In this document: positions 7,910 to 14,385 of the stretch, piece after piece
How the letters are laid out: each line of letters begins with the position of its first letter
Numbering within the stretch: position 1 is the stretch's first letter
Origin: CBDUQI01 sp965369325
GTDB lineage: Bacteria; Pseudomonadota; Gammaproteobacteria; Steroidobacterales; JBCBZW01
Assembly (NCBI GenBank): GCA_965369325.1
Contig: CBDUQI010000152.1
Coordinates: 1-14,425 of the forward strand
DNA length: 14,425 nt
Direction of reading: 5' to 3'
Program-made: the position numbers and the translations under genes
The notes under the pieces: model-generated
Databases searched by the model: none
Told to the model about the DNA's origin: nothing
Seen by the model: only the letters and a program-made list of their open reading frames with translations

Positions 7910-8356
7910 ATGAAAATACAAGACTGTATTCCATATCTCAGCGTATCGGATGCCAATGAGGCCGTAACCTTTTATTCAAAAATATTTGACACTTCACCAT
8001 GGCTGCTCTTGAAAATGCCTGACGATCGGATCATGCATTGTGAATTCAGGATAGATGACGCACGTTTTTTTGTGAGTGAAGAATTACCCGAGCATGGTGG
8101 AACTCCAAGCCCAAAATCATTAGGTTCTACCAGTGTGGCAATTCATATTTATGTTTCAGACTGTGATCAATTCGTTGAAAAAATGAAAAATAACGGATCA
8201 GAGGTTCTAGCAGAACCAGAGGACCTGTTTTGGGGTGAAAGATTTGCTCGCGTTCGTGACCCATTTGGCCACGAGTGGGGAGTAGCTACGCAGTTAAAGG
8301 AATTGTCGCCAGAAGAAATTCAAACGATAGTTTCGAAAATGTTTAATGAAACATAG
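7910..8356 (+). CDS. VOC superfamily (glyoxalase/PhnB-like) protein
   Basis: This is a 148-aa protein of typical length for the PhnB/YdcN-like branch of the vicinal-oxygen-chelate fold. Two beta-alpha-beta-beta-beta halves are visible: CIPYLSVSDANEAVTFYSKIF with the FRIDDARFFVSEE strand, and AIHIYVSDCDQFVEKM with LFWGERFARVRDPFGHEW. The last motif and the C-terminal LSPEEIQ helix are hallmarks of this subfamily. Members range from lyases and dioxygenases to drug-binding proteins, so no reaction can be assigned. CGGAG sits seven bases before the ATG. Codon use is distinctly AT-richer than in genes at the left of the window, which suggests acquisition. The next gene starts 135 bp later on the same strand. 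Confidence 0.87.
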   Translation: MKIQDCIPYLSVSDANEAVTFYSKIFDTSPWLLLKMPDDRIMHCEFRIDDARFFVSEELPEHGGTPSPKSLGSTSVAIHIYVSDCDQFVEKMKNNGSEVLAEPEDLFWGERFARVRDPFGHEWGVATQLKELSPEEIQTIVSKMFNET

Positions 8357-8375
8357 GGCTAATATATTTTGCTTC

Positions 8376-8401
8376 ATGTCCGCTTATGGCCGAAAGCAGG
8401 G
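8376..8401 (+). repeat. intergenic palindromic repeat copy after the VOC gene
   Basis: It starts 20 bp after the VOC stop. ATGTCCGCTTATGGCC is followed by GAAAGCAGGG; the CYGCTT and AAGCRG arms pair around the central GGCC. It has the same core as the copies near 7851, 8855 and 14385. No T-run follows, so it is not a standard terminator. Confidence 0.5.
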
Positions 8402-8491
8402 CTCTATGCCAGGATTGGCAATTGTCGATTCTCGATCCATAGCGGTCCCTCGAATTTGGTTCACGCTTCGGAAATCAGGTATAACTTGAGA

Positions 8492-8782
8492 ATGAATAGG
8501 CTGTCGCCACCACGAAGAGAACTCTGGAAACGCATCCAAACAATACTATGGGAAAAGTGGGACCCGATTGGCGTTAACGAACCCGACAGTGAATGGAGCG
8601 ATGAATACGACAGCTACGTACCGCATATCTTCAGATTGGCGATCGAAGGCCACGATCATGTTCACATTGCGGGTCCTCTCGCCGCAACGGCGACGCAAAA
8701 TATGGGATTGAATGCGAGCCATAATAATGAGCATGAGATAGAAGTCGCCAAACTCATTATTCAAGCTAAAGAAGAACTTTAA
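8492..8782 (+). CDS. small conserved protein of unknown function, DUF1871-like
   Basis: This is 96 aa from ATG 8492. The frame is open back to a TTG at 8369, but those extra residues read through the palindromic repeat and look non-coding. Visible pattern: REL..RIQTILWEKWDPIGV, DEYDSYVPHIFRLAIEG, an HIA.PLA..AT..MGL segment, and a C-terminal EVAKLII helix. The WDPIGV / DEYD.Y / MGL / VA..L layout resembles the DUF1871 family, whose function is unknown; this is by recognition only. The acidic, compact protein has no signal or membrane segment. The SD is weak (CTTGAG). A near-identical scrap of its 3' end lies at 4313-4376. Confidence 0.65.
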   Translation: MNRLSPPRRELWKRIQTILWEKWDPIGVNEPDSEWSDEYDSYVPHIFRLAIEGHDHVHIAGPLAATATQNMGLNASHNNEHEIEVAKLIIQAKEEL

Positions 8783-8854
8783 GGTTAGGCAACGCGGGTG
8801 CAGACCTCGACCGTAAGTAGCCCTCGGGTGATAAACTGCGCAGAGGCTGATACG

Positions 8855-8871
8855 TGACCGAAAGCAGACAT
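8855..8871 (-). repeat. intergenic repeat, ATGTCTGCTTT motif copy
   Basis: On the minus strand this reads ATGTCTGCTTTCGGTCA, the same core as the copies at 7851, 8376 and 14385. It lies in the 183-bp gap between the DUF1871-like gene and the sulfatase, which otherwise shows only the sulfatase SD. Confidence 0.45.
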
Positions 8872-8965
8872 CCCCGATGACCGTAGCGGCGTTAGGTGGC
8901 CCACAATTTGTGAGATCGCCTGTTCACAGCGACTATAGCCGATAACGATACCACAGGAGGCCGCA

Positions 8966-10387
8966 GTGCCAGAGTACACTAGAAGTTTTAGAATCCCTGT
9001 CTACCTGTTTGTTCTTATCATGTCGGTTCCGTTGACCGTCGCTGCAGCTGGGAAGGATGGTAGGCCTAATATTGTCCTGGTGCTGATGGACAATTTCGGT
9101 TATGGCGAAATTGGCGTTTATGGTGGTGGCGTACTGCGAGGGGCTGCAACCCCCAACATCGACGGTATTGCCGCAGAAGGATTCCAGCTAACCAATTTCA
9201 ATGTTGAAGCCGAGTGCACACCGTCGCGCTCGGCATTGATGACCGGTCGTTACGGGATTCGTACTCGACAGCGGCAAGATGGCCCGCCACGGGGTGTGTG
9301 GTACGGCATTGCTAAGTGGGAGATTACGTTGGCCGAGATGCTGGCAGACGCCGGTTACGTGAGCGGTATTTTCGGAAAGTGGCATCTTGGCGACACAGAG
9401 GGCCGTTTCCCCACAGACCAGGGATTCGATGAGTGGATTGGACTCCCCAGGTCATCGGACCGTGCGTTCTGGCCGGATAGCAATAGTTTCACCCCCGGCA
9501 GTCACCCAGGTGCCGTGTTTACGCATGTCATGTCATCGAAGCGGGGTGAAGTGCCTAAGAAACTGGATGTATACGATCGCGCCAAACGCAAGACAATCGA
9601 CAGAGAAATCACTGATCAGGCTATCGATTTCATCAAGCGCAAAGCCGGTGGCAAGCAGCCATTTTTTGCCTATCTCCCTTATACCCAAACCCATGAGCCG
9701 GTCGACCCACATCCCGATTATTACGGCAAAACCGGAAACGGAAGTTTCGCCGATGTGTTGGCGCAGACGGATGCCTATGTGGGTGAGCTCCTAGCTACAA
9801 TCGACAAGCTGGGGTTAAAAGAAAATACGATATTTATCTTTACCTCAGACAATGGCCGCGAAGGTGTGCCGAGATCATTTGGATTCACCGGGCCCTGGCG
9901 CGGCGGGATGTTTTCTCCCTATGAAGGATCATTGCGTGTCCCGTTTCTGATTCGCTGGCCCGGGACGATCCCGGCAAAGCAGGTGTCAAACGATATTGTC
10001 CACCAAATTGATCTGTTTCCAACATTGGCCAGTATTGTAGGGGCGGATCTCCCAAAAGATCGCATCCTGGATGGGGTTGATCAATCGAAGTTCCTGATGG
10101 GAAAGTCGGAGAAATCTGCTCGGGAGTCCGTCGTCATCTACATAGGCAACACGCTTTTCGGCGTGAAATGGCGCAATTGGAAATTGCTGCTCAAGGAAAT
10201 CGACGAAGATAGCTACGCGGTCAGAGAGATGGCATATCCATCCATCTATAATTTGCTCGTAGATCCGAAAGAAGAGGTCCCCGAACTCAACTATCTTAAC
10301 GATACTTGGGTTGATTTCCCGTTGTACCAGGTCTTGGAAGATCACCAAGCGTCTATTGCAAAAGACCCTGGCGTGCCGGACCCTTAG
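8966..10387 (+). CDS. exported S1-family sulfatase (arylsulfatase-like)
   Basis: This is 473 aa from GTG 8966, fixed by AGGAGG five bases upstream. Residues 1-28 are a Sec signal peptide (VYLFVLIMSVPLTVAAA), giving a periplasmic or outer location. The sulfatase signature is CTPSR at 84-88, with Cys84 expected to become formylglycine. Other active-site elements are MDN (Asp42, Asn43), FGKWHLGD (Lys138, His140), QTHEP (His243) and FTSDNG (Asp295, Asn296). Two departures from the common pattern are seen: the usual DD pair is DN, and the Lys of the RGGK motif is Met315 in PWRGGM. Both occur in a region that otherwise reads like a normal subgroup (GSLRVPFLIRWPG, ILDGVDQSKFLMGK). The family hydrolyses sulfate esters and needs a formylglycine-generating enzyme, which is not in this window. 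A GNAT gene follows after 8 bp, suggesting co-transcription. Confidence 0.9.
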   Translation: MPEYTRSFRIPVYLFVLIMSVPLTVAAAGKDGRPNIVLVLMDNFGYGEIGVYGGGVLRGAATPNIDGIAAEGFQLTNFNVEAECTPSRSALMTGRYGIRTRQRQDGPPRGVWYGIAKWEITLAEMLADAGYVSGIFGKWHLGDTEGRFPTDQGFDEWIGLPRSSDRAFWPDSNSFTPGSHPGAVFTHVMSSKRGEVPKKLDVYDRAKRKTIDREITDQAIDFIKRKAGGKQPFFAYLPYTQTHEPVDPHPDYYGKTGNGSFADVLAQTDAYVGELLATIDKLGLKENTIFIFTSDNGREGVPRSFGFTGPWRGGMFSPYEGSLRVPFLIRWPGTIPAKQVSNDIVHQIDLFPTLASIVGADLPKDRILDGVDQSKFLMGKSEKSARESVVIYIGNTLFGVKWRNWKLLLKEIDEDSYAVREMAYPSIYNLLVDPKEEVPELNYLNDTWVDFPLYQVLEDHQASIAKDPGVPDP

Positions 10388-10395
10388 GCATCAAA

Positions 10396-10866
10396 ATGAT
10401 GGAGTTTCGTCTAGCTAAAGAATTTGACCTGGATCAACTGGCACGGATGCGCTGGAACTACTGGGTAGAGGGTGGCGTAGATCCAGCGAAACAGGATGAA
10501 GAGATATTTGTTCACCACTTTGTAGAGACATTCACCACAAAACTCAATAAGGATTGGTTTGTATGGTGTGCATTGGAAGAAGACTTGATTCTGAGCCATG
10601 TCTACATTCAGAGAATTCTAAAGGTTCCTAAGCCAAGCGCGCCAGTGGATGCATTTGGATACGTTACAAATGTGTACACAAGACCCAATCACAGAAACCA
10701 TGGTCTAGGGTCGCAACTAATGAAACATGTGAAGACATGGGCGCAAGAACTCGACTTGGAATTCTTGGTGCTTTGGCCGAGTGAAGCGAGTATTCGATTT
10801 TGGAATAGAATCGATTTTGGAACAGATGATCCGTTGGTTCACGAGATTCGACCGTACGTCAATTAG
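10396..10866 (+). CDS. GNAT family N-acetyltransferase
   Basis: This is a 156-aa single-domain GNAT. The acetyl-CoA pyrophosphate loop is RNHGLG (Arg100, Gly103, Gly105), preceded by strand YVTNVYTRP and followed by helix SQLMKHVKTWAQEL. The C-terminal SIRFWNRIDFG matches the usual GNAT end (..FY...GF). The N-terminal helix DLDQLARMRWNYW is also typical. The acceptor substrate cannot be told. Two ATGs at 10396 and 10399 are both possible starts, and there is no good SD, so translation may depend on coupling to the sulfatase ending 8 bp upstream. Base composition is AT-richer than that of the sulfatase, so the pairing may be recent. Confidence 0.85.
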   Translation: MMEFRLAKEFDLDQLARMRWNYWVEGGVDPAKQDEEIFVHHFVETFTTKLNKDWFVWCALEEDLILSHVYIQRILKVPKPSAPVDAFGYVTNVYTRPNHRNHGLGSQLMKHVKTWAQELDLEFLVLWPSEASIRFWNRIDFGTDDPLVHEIRPYVN

Positions 10867-10963
10867 CGGGCTAAGGAACCAAGCCGTGTACCGTAAACGA
10901 ATCCAAACTCCGAATCGCAAGCGGACGTAGGTATTTAGGTCTAAACTGCTCCGAAGCAACCCA

Positions 10964-10991
10964 AACCGGAAATTGCCAAAATTGTCCGGTT
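10964..10991. other. long imperfect hairpin between the GNAT gene and the convergent merR-type gene
   Basis: AACCGGAAATT (10964-10974) pairs with AATTGTCCGGTT (10980-10991) around a 5-nt loop: 11 bp with a single bulged C on the right arm. It lies between two genes that converge on it, which fits a bidirectional terminator, although no T-run follows on either side. The rest of 10867-11100 holds no gene. Confidence 0.4.
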
Positions 10992-11100
10992 TGCATCCGA
11001 ACAAGGCTTCTGACATGTCCGGTCTCGCCTGGAGCGGCCAGCCAGTCGGCGTTAGAACCACGGTATCATGCCAGCCGGAGCATCACATACATCGACCCAA

Positions 11101-11514
11101 TTAGTCTTTTTGCAGCACATCGATGATGGGGCAATCGGGTACGTCATCACCTGAGCACTGGCTTGCGAGATCATTCAATGTGCGCTGCATTTTTCTTAGG
11201 TCAGCAATTTTTGATTTTATGTCCCGCAGATGCGTATCGGCGATGAACTTAACGCGTTCGCAGGAAATCTGCTCACCGTCGACGAGCGTCAAAAGCCCTC
11301 GAATTTCGGCCATCGAGAACCCAAGCTCTCGGCTGCGGCGAATAAAAAGTAGTCGCCCTGCCATCTCAGCCGAGTAAAGGCGATGGTCGCCGTCGGTTCT
11401 CGGCGGGTTTGGCATCAAGCCCTGCTTCTCGTAATAACGGATTGTCTCAATCTTGCAGCCAGTGTGCTTGGACAATTCGCCGATGCCAATGGGATAGCGG
11501 TTGGTTTGTGCCAT
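11101..11514 (-). CDS. MerR-family metal-responsive transcriptional regulator
   Basis: This is 137 aa, typical for MerR. The N-terminal winged helix-turn-helix is IGELSKHTGCKIETIRYYE followed by the DHRLYS wing. A dimerisation helix covers about 83-118. Metal-site cysteines are Cys85, Cys120 and Cys128. The 35-residue gap between the first two equals that of mercury MerR (Cys82 to Cys117), and the short CSGDDVPDC loop takes the place of the MerR CHARKGNVSC loop. The C-terminus CPIIDVL is usual for the metal-sensing branch. Known behaviour: it bends DNA at promoters with a 19-20 bp spacer and switches on divergent genes when metal binds. It is divergent from the membrane/thioredoxin-like series at 11603-13447, which is therefore its likely target. 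Hg(II) is suggested by Cys spacing, but Cu, Zn, Cd or Pb sensing is not excluded. Confidence 0.9.
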   Translation of the reverse strand: MAQTNRYPIGIGELSKHTGCKIETIRYYEKQGLMPNPPRTDGDHRLYSAEMAGRLLFIRRSRELGFSMAEIRGLLTLVDGEQISCERVKFIADTHLRDIKSKIADLRKMQRTLNDLASQCSGDDVPDCPIIDVLQKD

Positions 11515-11535
11515 CGTTATCGCCCACTTGAATCT

Positions 11536-11583
11536 GTAGTCACTATAGGTATTAGACTACCACGCTTTAGTCAAGTCTATACT
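11536..11583 (+). promoter_or_regulatory. putative MerR-type operator/promoter between the regulator and the divergent operon
   Basis: On the plus strand TAGACT (11553-11558) and TATACT (11578-11583) are separated by 19 bp, the elongated spacing typical of MerR-controlled promoters. TAGACT (11553-11558) and AGTCTA (11574-11579) form an exact inverted repeat. GACTA/TAGTC (11555-11559, 11568-11572) and GTAGTC/GACTAC (11536-11541, 11555-11560) are further dyads. On the minus strand TTGACT (11574-11569) and TATAGT (11547-11542) may serve the regulator gene, with a 21-bp spacer. Overlapping divergent promoters are the normal mer arrangement. Which dyad is the true operator cannot be decided by eye. 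Confidence 0.5.
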
Positions 11584-11602
11584 GGGTGGGGGTGGCCCTG
11601 TG

Positions 11603-12550
11603 ATGCCTGGCAAACTCGCGATGAAAGACACATTTCAGTTCGACCGCCCCGGCACTCTAGTAAGGCCTGGTCCGATTGGTCGTATCGTACGCCTGCTCTT
11701 GGGTGCGCTGTGTGTGTCATTGGCGTGGCAGCTCGCCGTACATGCAGACGTAGCGGACCTGCGCAACCCGTCCATTTGGTTCTTGGCGGTTCTCGCGCTG
11801 ATGCTAGTTCCATACGTTGTGAACATCGGATTCGGTGTCAACTGGGGTGCCTGGCCGCGAATCACCTCCATCGCCTTAATTCTCGGTGCGGCGATTGTCA
11901 GCTATTTCAGCACGAACCACGTGCTCGCAACGCCGCTGTTGGCAGCGATCGCCATTTGGATGATCTACGTCTATGGACATCTGGGCATTTCGTTTCTGAT
12001 CTCTACGGTCTTGGCGACACCGGGTTGCGAAATGCGAGCGATACCGCACTTCCTCGGCGCTGTGTTCAAACACGATGCGCGCGAGCATTATTGCCCGGGA
12101 TTTATCGACAACATCGATCGTTGGGAACACAAGCGTCACGCGAAATCGGACAACGGCGCCAGCCACGTCCAATCCGCTGCAGACCGCCGTGACCGCGACG
12201 TTCTCAATAACCCTGGCGGCCAACTCCTCGTCTATGGCGTTCCATTTTTTGCTCTCCAGCTCGCCGGAAATCTTGCCGGTTTTATGCTTGCCACCGCCGT
12301 TCCTGCCGTCGCCTTTTTCATCGTCGGAGCCGTGTGTAGTGTCAACGCATGGCGCTCGGGACGAGTGCATTGTTATTTCCTCGCGCCCTGGTGTTTGTTG
12401 GCTGGGACTATGACCGCGCTGTACAGCCTACGGATTATCGATTTCGGCCCGAATAGCTGGCAGTGGATCGTGAATACAGGTCTGGCCGGAGCGGTGGTGC
12501 TCTACTGTGCATCGGAAAAAATTTGGGGTAAATACTTTGGACATCACTAA
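11603..12550 (+). CDS. multi-pass membrane protein with Cys motifs, first gene of the MerR-linked series
   Basis: This is 315 aa from ATG 11603. GTG 11600 is equally close to the G-rich SD, and ATG 11621 is an alternative start. About seven or eight hydrophobic segments are visible: 28-46, 57-77, 86-101, 111-138, 207-247 (long enough for two), 258-277 and 288-302. A hydrophilic loop at 140-205 carries GCEMRAIPH (Cys142) and EHYCPGFIDNIDRWE (Cys164). Near the C-terminus is RSGRVHCYFLAPWC (His256, Cys257, Cys264). Paired Cys/His at membrane faces fit a soft-metal-handling role, but I do not recognise a named family. Its position directly behind the MerR-type promoter, and the thioredoxin-like gene 15 bp downstream, support a metal-response operon. 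The function is not known. Confidence 0.78.
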   Translation: MPGKLAMKDTFQFDRPGTLVRPGPIGRIVRLLLGALCVSLAWQLAVHADVADLRNPSIWFLAVLALMLVPYVVNIGFGVNWGAWPRITSIALILGAAIVSYFSTNHVLATPLLAAIAIWMIYVYGHLGISFLISTVLATPGCEMRAIPHFLGAVFKHDAREHYCPGFIDNIDRWEHKRHAKSDNGASHVQSAADRRDRDVLNNPGGQLLVYGVPFFALQLAGNLAGFMLATAVPAVAFFIVGAVCSVNAWRSGRVHCYFLAPWCLLAGTMTALYSLRIIDFGPNSWQWIVNTGLAGAVVLYCASEKIWGKYFGHH

Positions 12551-12565
12551 CGTCAAGGCGCTCTA

Positions 12566-12871
12566 ATGCCCCTCATTCAATTTCTCTCGTTTGACGGTTG
12601 CCCGCTAGCCGACGCTGCGCAGACGGCGTTGCAGCATGCCCTAAGTCGTTGCGGACTAACCGACGAGCACTACGAGAGTATCAACATTCTTGATCCATCA
12701 GCACCCGAAGGCCTTGCGCGTTGGGGTTCGCCCACCATTCTGGTCAACGGTCAGGATGTGTCAGGACACGGCCAAGGCGATGGCGTCGGTTGCCGTCTCT
12801 ATAGCACGCCGGATCAGGTGCCAACGGTCGACATGATTGAAACAGCGATCAGGAACGGACTCGCCGCGTGA
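12566..12871 (+). CDS. small thioredoxin-fold protein, second gene of the MerR-linked series
   Basis: This is a 101-aa protein. Strand LIQFLSFDGCP (Cys12 where a thioredoxin-like protein has its active-site cysteine, but as a single Cys, not CxxC) is followed by helix LADAAQTALQHAL. GSPTILVNG at 54-62 supplies the cis-Pro motif (Pro56) and the next strand. Cys76 sits in GVGCRLYS, and a C-terminal helix ends the domain. This shape matches small thioredoxin-like proteins commonly found beside mer genes and sometimes labelled alkylmercury lyase-like. It lacks the fold and length of true MerB. A role in cytoplasmic thiol-metal transfer is inference. It starts 15 bp after the membrane protein. Its stop overlaps the next start as GTGA, indicating translational coupling. 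Confidence 0.8.
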   Translation: MPLIQFLSFDGCPLADAAQTALQHALSRCGLTDEHYESINILDPSAPEGLARWGSPTILVNGQDVSGHGQGDGVGCRLYSTPDQVPTVDMIETAIRNGLAA

Positions 12872-13106
12872 ACGAAGACAGGAAAGTAGTGGCAACGATC
12901 ATCGGAGCGATCGGCATCAGCGCCATTGCTTCGTTTATTGGCCTGTGTTGCATCGGGCGGTGGTGTTGTTGGTGTTTATCAGCGGTCCATCGTGTGGCAT
13001 TCGCCTGCGCGGCATGGACGATCTCAACGACGCGCTCGTGGTATCCATTCAGGATGACCCACGTATTCATACGCTGGTGTTACAGGTCCTGACACCGATA
13101 TCCTAA
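12868..13106 (+). pseudogene. frameshifted small membrane protein with a CC pair (MerT/MerF-like start)
   Basis: GTG 12868 overlaps the preceding stop. The first 30 codons give a hydrophobic segment ending ASFIGLCCIG, like the Cys-pair helix 1 of MerT/MerF mercury transporters. From 12957 the hydrophobic reading continues in another frame (AVVLLVFISG), while the original frame turns into RWCCWC and stops at 13092. One missing base in the G-run at 12955-12957 would restore a 79-aa protein ending at TAA 13104-13106, which overlaps the ATG of the next gene as TAATG. That coupling supports the restored frame. The restored tail (GMDDLNDALVVS and on) does not look like MerT, so the family is uncertain. 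It may be a true mutation or an assembly error. If taken as intact, the unshifted frame gives 74 aa (12868-13092). Confidence 0.5.
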
Positions 13107-13447
13107 TGGCGAATATCAATAGTGCCGGGCAATCAGTTGGTTTAAGCATCGATCGGAACGTGGCGCCAAAGGCGATGTTGATTCCTGTCGCTGGGTTGTG
13201 CGTTGGGCTGCTCCTAGCACTGCTGCATATTTACCGCAAGAGTAGAACGTACGAGGATCGCCCTATTCAAGGAAATTCGGCTGACCAGGCTCCGACCACA
13301 CTTCAAGGTTGGCAAATTGTTGGCATCACAATTGCGCTTTTAACGTCACTAGGCCTGAAGGATCGCTGTGAAAATATCGGCCTCCGACCCATGGTCGCCC
13401 TGGAAAACGCGGTGCAGCGTGATATTCTCAAGAAATGCCTCAGTTAA
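13106..13447 (+). CDS. small two-helix membrane protein, unknown function
   Basis: This is a 113-aa protein. Two hydrophobic helices are visible, AMLIPVAGLCVGLLLALLHIY (about 43-63, containing a Cys) and GWQIVGITIALLTSLGL (about 88-104), joined by a charged loop. The first helix followed by a basic YRKSR stretch loosely recalls the second helix of MerT/MerF. The start is coupled to the preceding reading frame through TAATG, and there is no SD of its own. The 3' end overlaps the next gene by 13 bp. It may be a separate partner protein, or, given the frame break just upstream, the C-terminal part of a single MerT-like protein broken by mutations. I cannot name the family. Confidence 0.5.
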   Translation: MANINSAGQSVGLSIDRNVAPKAMLIPVAGLCVGLLLALLHIYRKSRTYEDRPIQGNSADQAPTTLQGWQIVGITIALLTSLGLKDRCENIGLRPMVALENAVQRDILKKCLS

Positions 13448-14385
13448 TCAAAATACTGGCATCCACTTGGAACAACGGTGTTTTCGCACTAGATGACGGT
13501 GGGTTGACACACGAGTTCCCCAACCGGACCGTTCGCGGCCTTTCTGATGATCGGGAGGGCGGGGCGCTCGCCTCCGTCGACGGAAACTCCTTGTTCCGAC
13601 GCGACGCTCGAGGCGATTGGAATCTCCTGGCGCGTTGTGAGCATACGATTTCAGCTACGTTCGCGGTTAATCGAGAAATATTCGTCGGAACTGATGATGC
13701 TCGTGTGCTTGTTCTCGACAAACATCGCCAGTTGAAACAGATCGATTGTTTTGATTCGATTGACGGAAGGGATTCGTGGTTGGCCGGCACCGCCATAATT
13801 GATGGGAAAGAAGTCGGGCCGCCGTTGGGTGTTCGGTCGCTACACGGCGCACCTAATGGGCTGCTTTTTGCAAACGTCCATGTAGGCGGTATACCGCGCT
13901 CTGTTGATGGTGGCGCTACCTGGGCACCAACGATTGATGTGAACCTGGATGCTCATGAAGTCTGTGTTGATCCTAACAACGCCAACTTGGTCGTCGCTGC
14001 GACCGCAGCAGGTCTCTGTATGAGTCATGACGGCGGAAACTCCTGGTCAGTCCATACTAAAGGGCTTCACGCGCCGTATTGTTCGGCGGTCACAATCGCA
14101 GGCCAAAATGTTTTCGTCGCAGCTTCCGAAAGCCACTTCTCTTCACAGGGGGCGGTCTATCGCCGAACCACCGAGCCTGGCGTGGAGATGATGAAGAAAG
14201 TGGAGGTCGGTTTGCCTAACTGGCTTGGTGGCATCGTGGACACCTCCTGTATAGCGTCAACCTCAGATAAAATGGCACTAATCTCGGCCTCAGGTAGTGT
14301 TTACGTGTCTAACGACGCGGGTCAAATCTGGCGAAAAAGAGAGGAAGTTGTGTCAGGTGTTAGCAGCGTTTTGGTCGTTAGCTAA
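13435..14385 (+). CDS. BNR/Asp-box beta-propeller protein
   Basis: This is a 316-aa protein. Three clear Asp-box motifs (SxDxGxxW) are visible: SVDGGATW 156-163, SHDGGNSW 197-204 and SNDAGQIW 292-299. The N-terminal half also contains propeller-like strands (LASTWNNGVFALD, GALASVDGNSLF, IFVGTDDARVLVLD). This fits the WD40/YVTN/BNR-like or sialidase-fold propellers, but the sialidase Arg triad is not evident, so hydrolase activity should not be assumed. No signal peptide is seen, so it is likely cytoplasmic. The ATG lies inside the 3' end of the preceding gene (13-bp overlap), which suggests the same transcript, although SD support is poor. A palindromic repeat begins right at its stop codon. 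Confidence 0.75.
   Translation: MPQLIKILASTWNNGVFALDDGGLTHEFPNRTVRGLSDDREGGALASVDGNSLFRRDARGDWNLLARCEHTISATFAVNREIFVGTDDARVLVLDKHRQLKQIDCFDSIDGRDSWLAGTAIIDGKEVGPPLGVRSLHGAPNGLLFANVHVGGIPRSVDGGATWAPTIDVNLDAHEVCVDPNNANLVVAATAAGLCMSHDGGNSWSVHTKGLHAPYCSAVTIAGQNVFVAASESHFSSQGAVYRRTTEPGVEMMKKVEVGLPNWLGGIVDTSCIASTSDKMALISASGSVYVSNDAGQIWRKREEVVSGVSSVLVVS

Noticed and set aside
8369..8491. N-terminal extension of the DUF1871-like gene from TTG 8369
   Set aside because: The added 41 codons run through the palindromic repeat and show no protein-like pattern, while ATG 8492 begins where the family-like sequence starts.
8785..8899. GTTAGGC and GTTAGGT sevenmers that could suggest integron attC sites
   Set aside because: Both face the same way, no matching RYYYAAC partner with a pairing stem lies in range, and no integrase is present. 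The window does not read as a cassette array.
10867..11100. Possible small gene in the gap before the MerR-type gene
   Set aside because: Only short frames without SD are present; the visible structure is the 28-base hairpin at 10964-10991.
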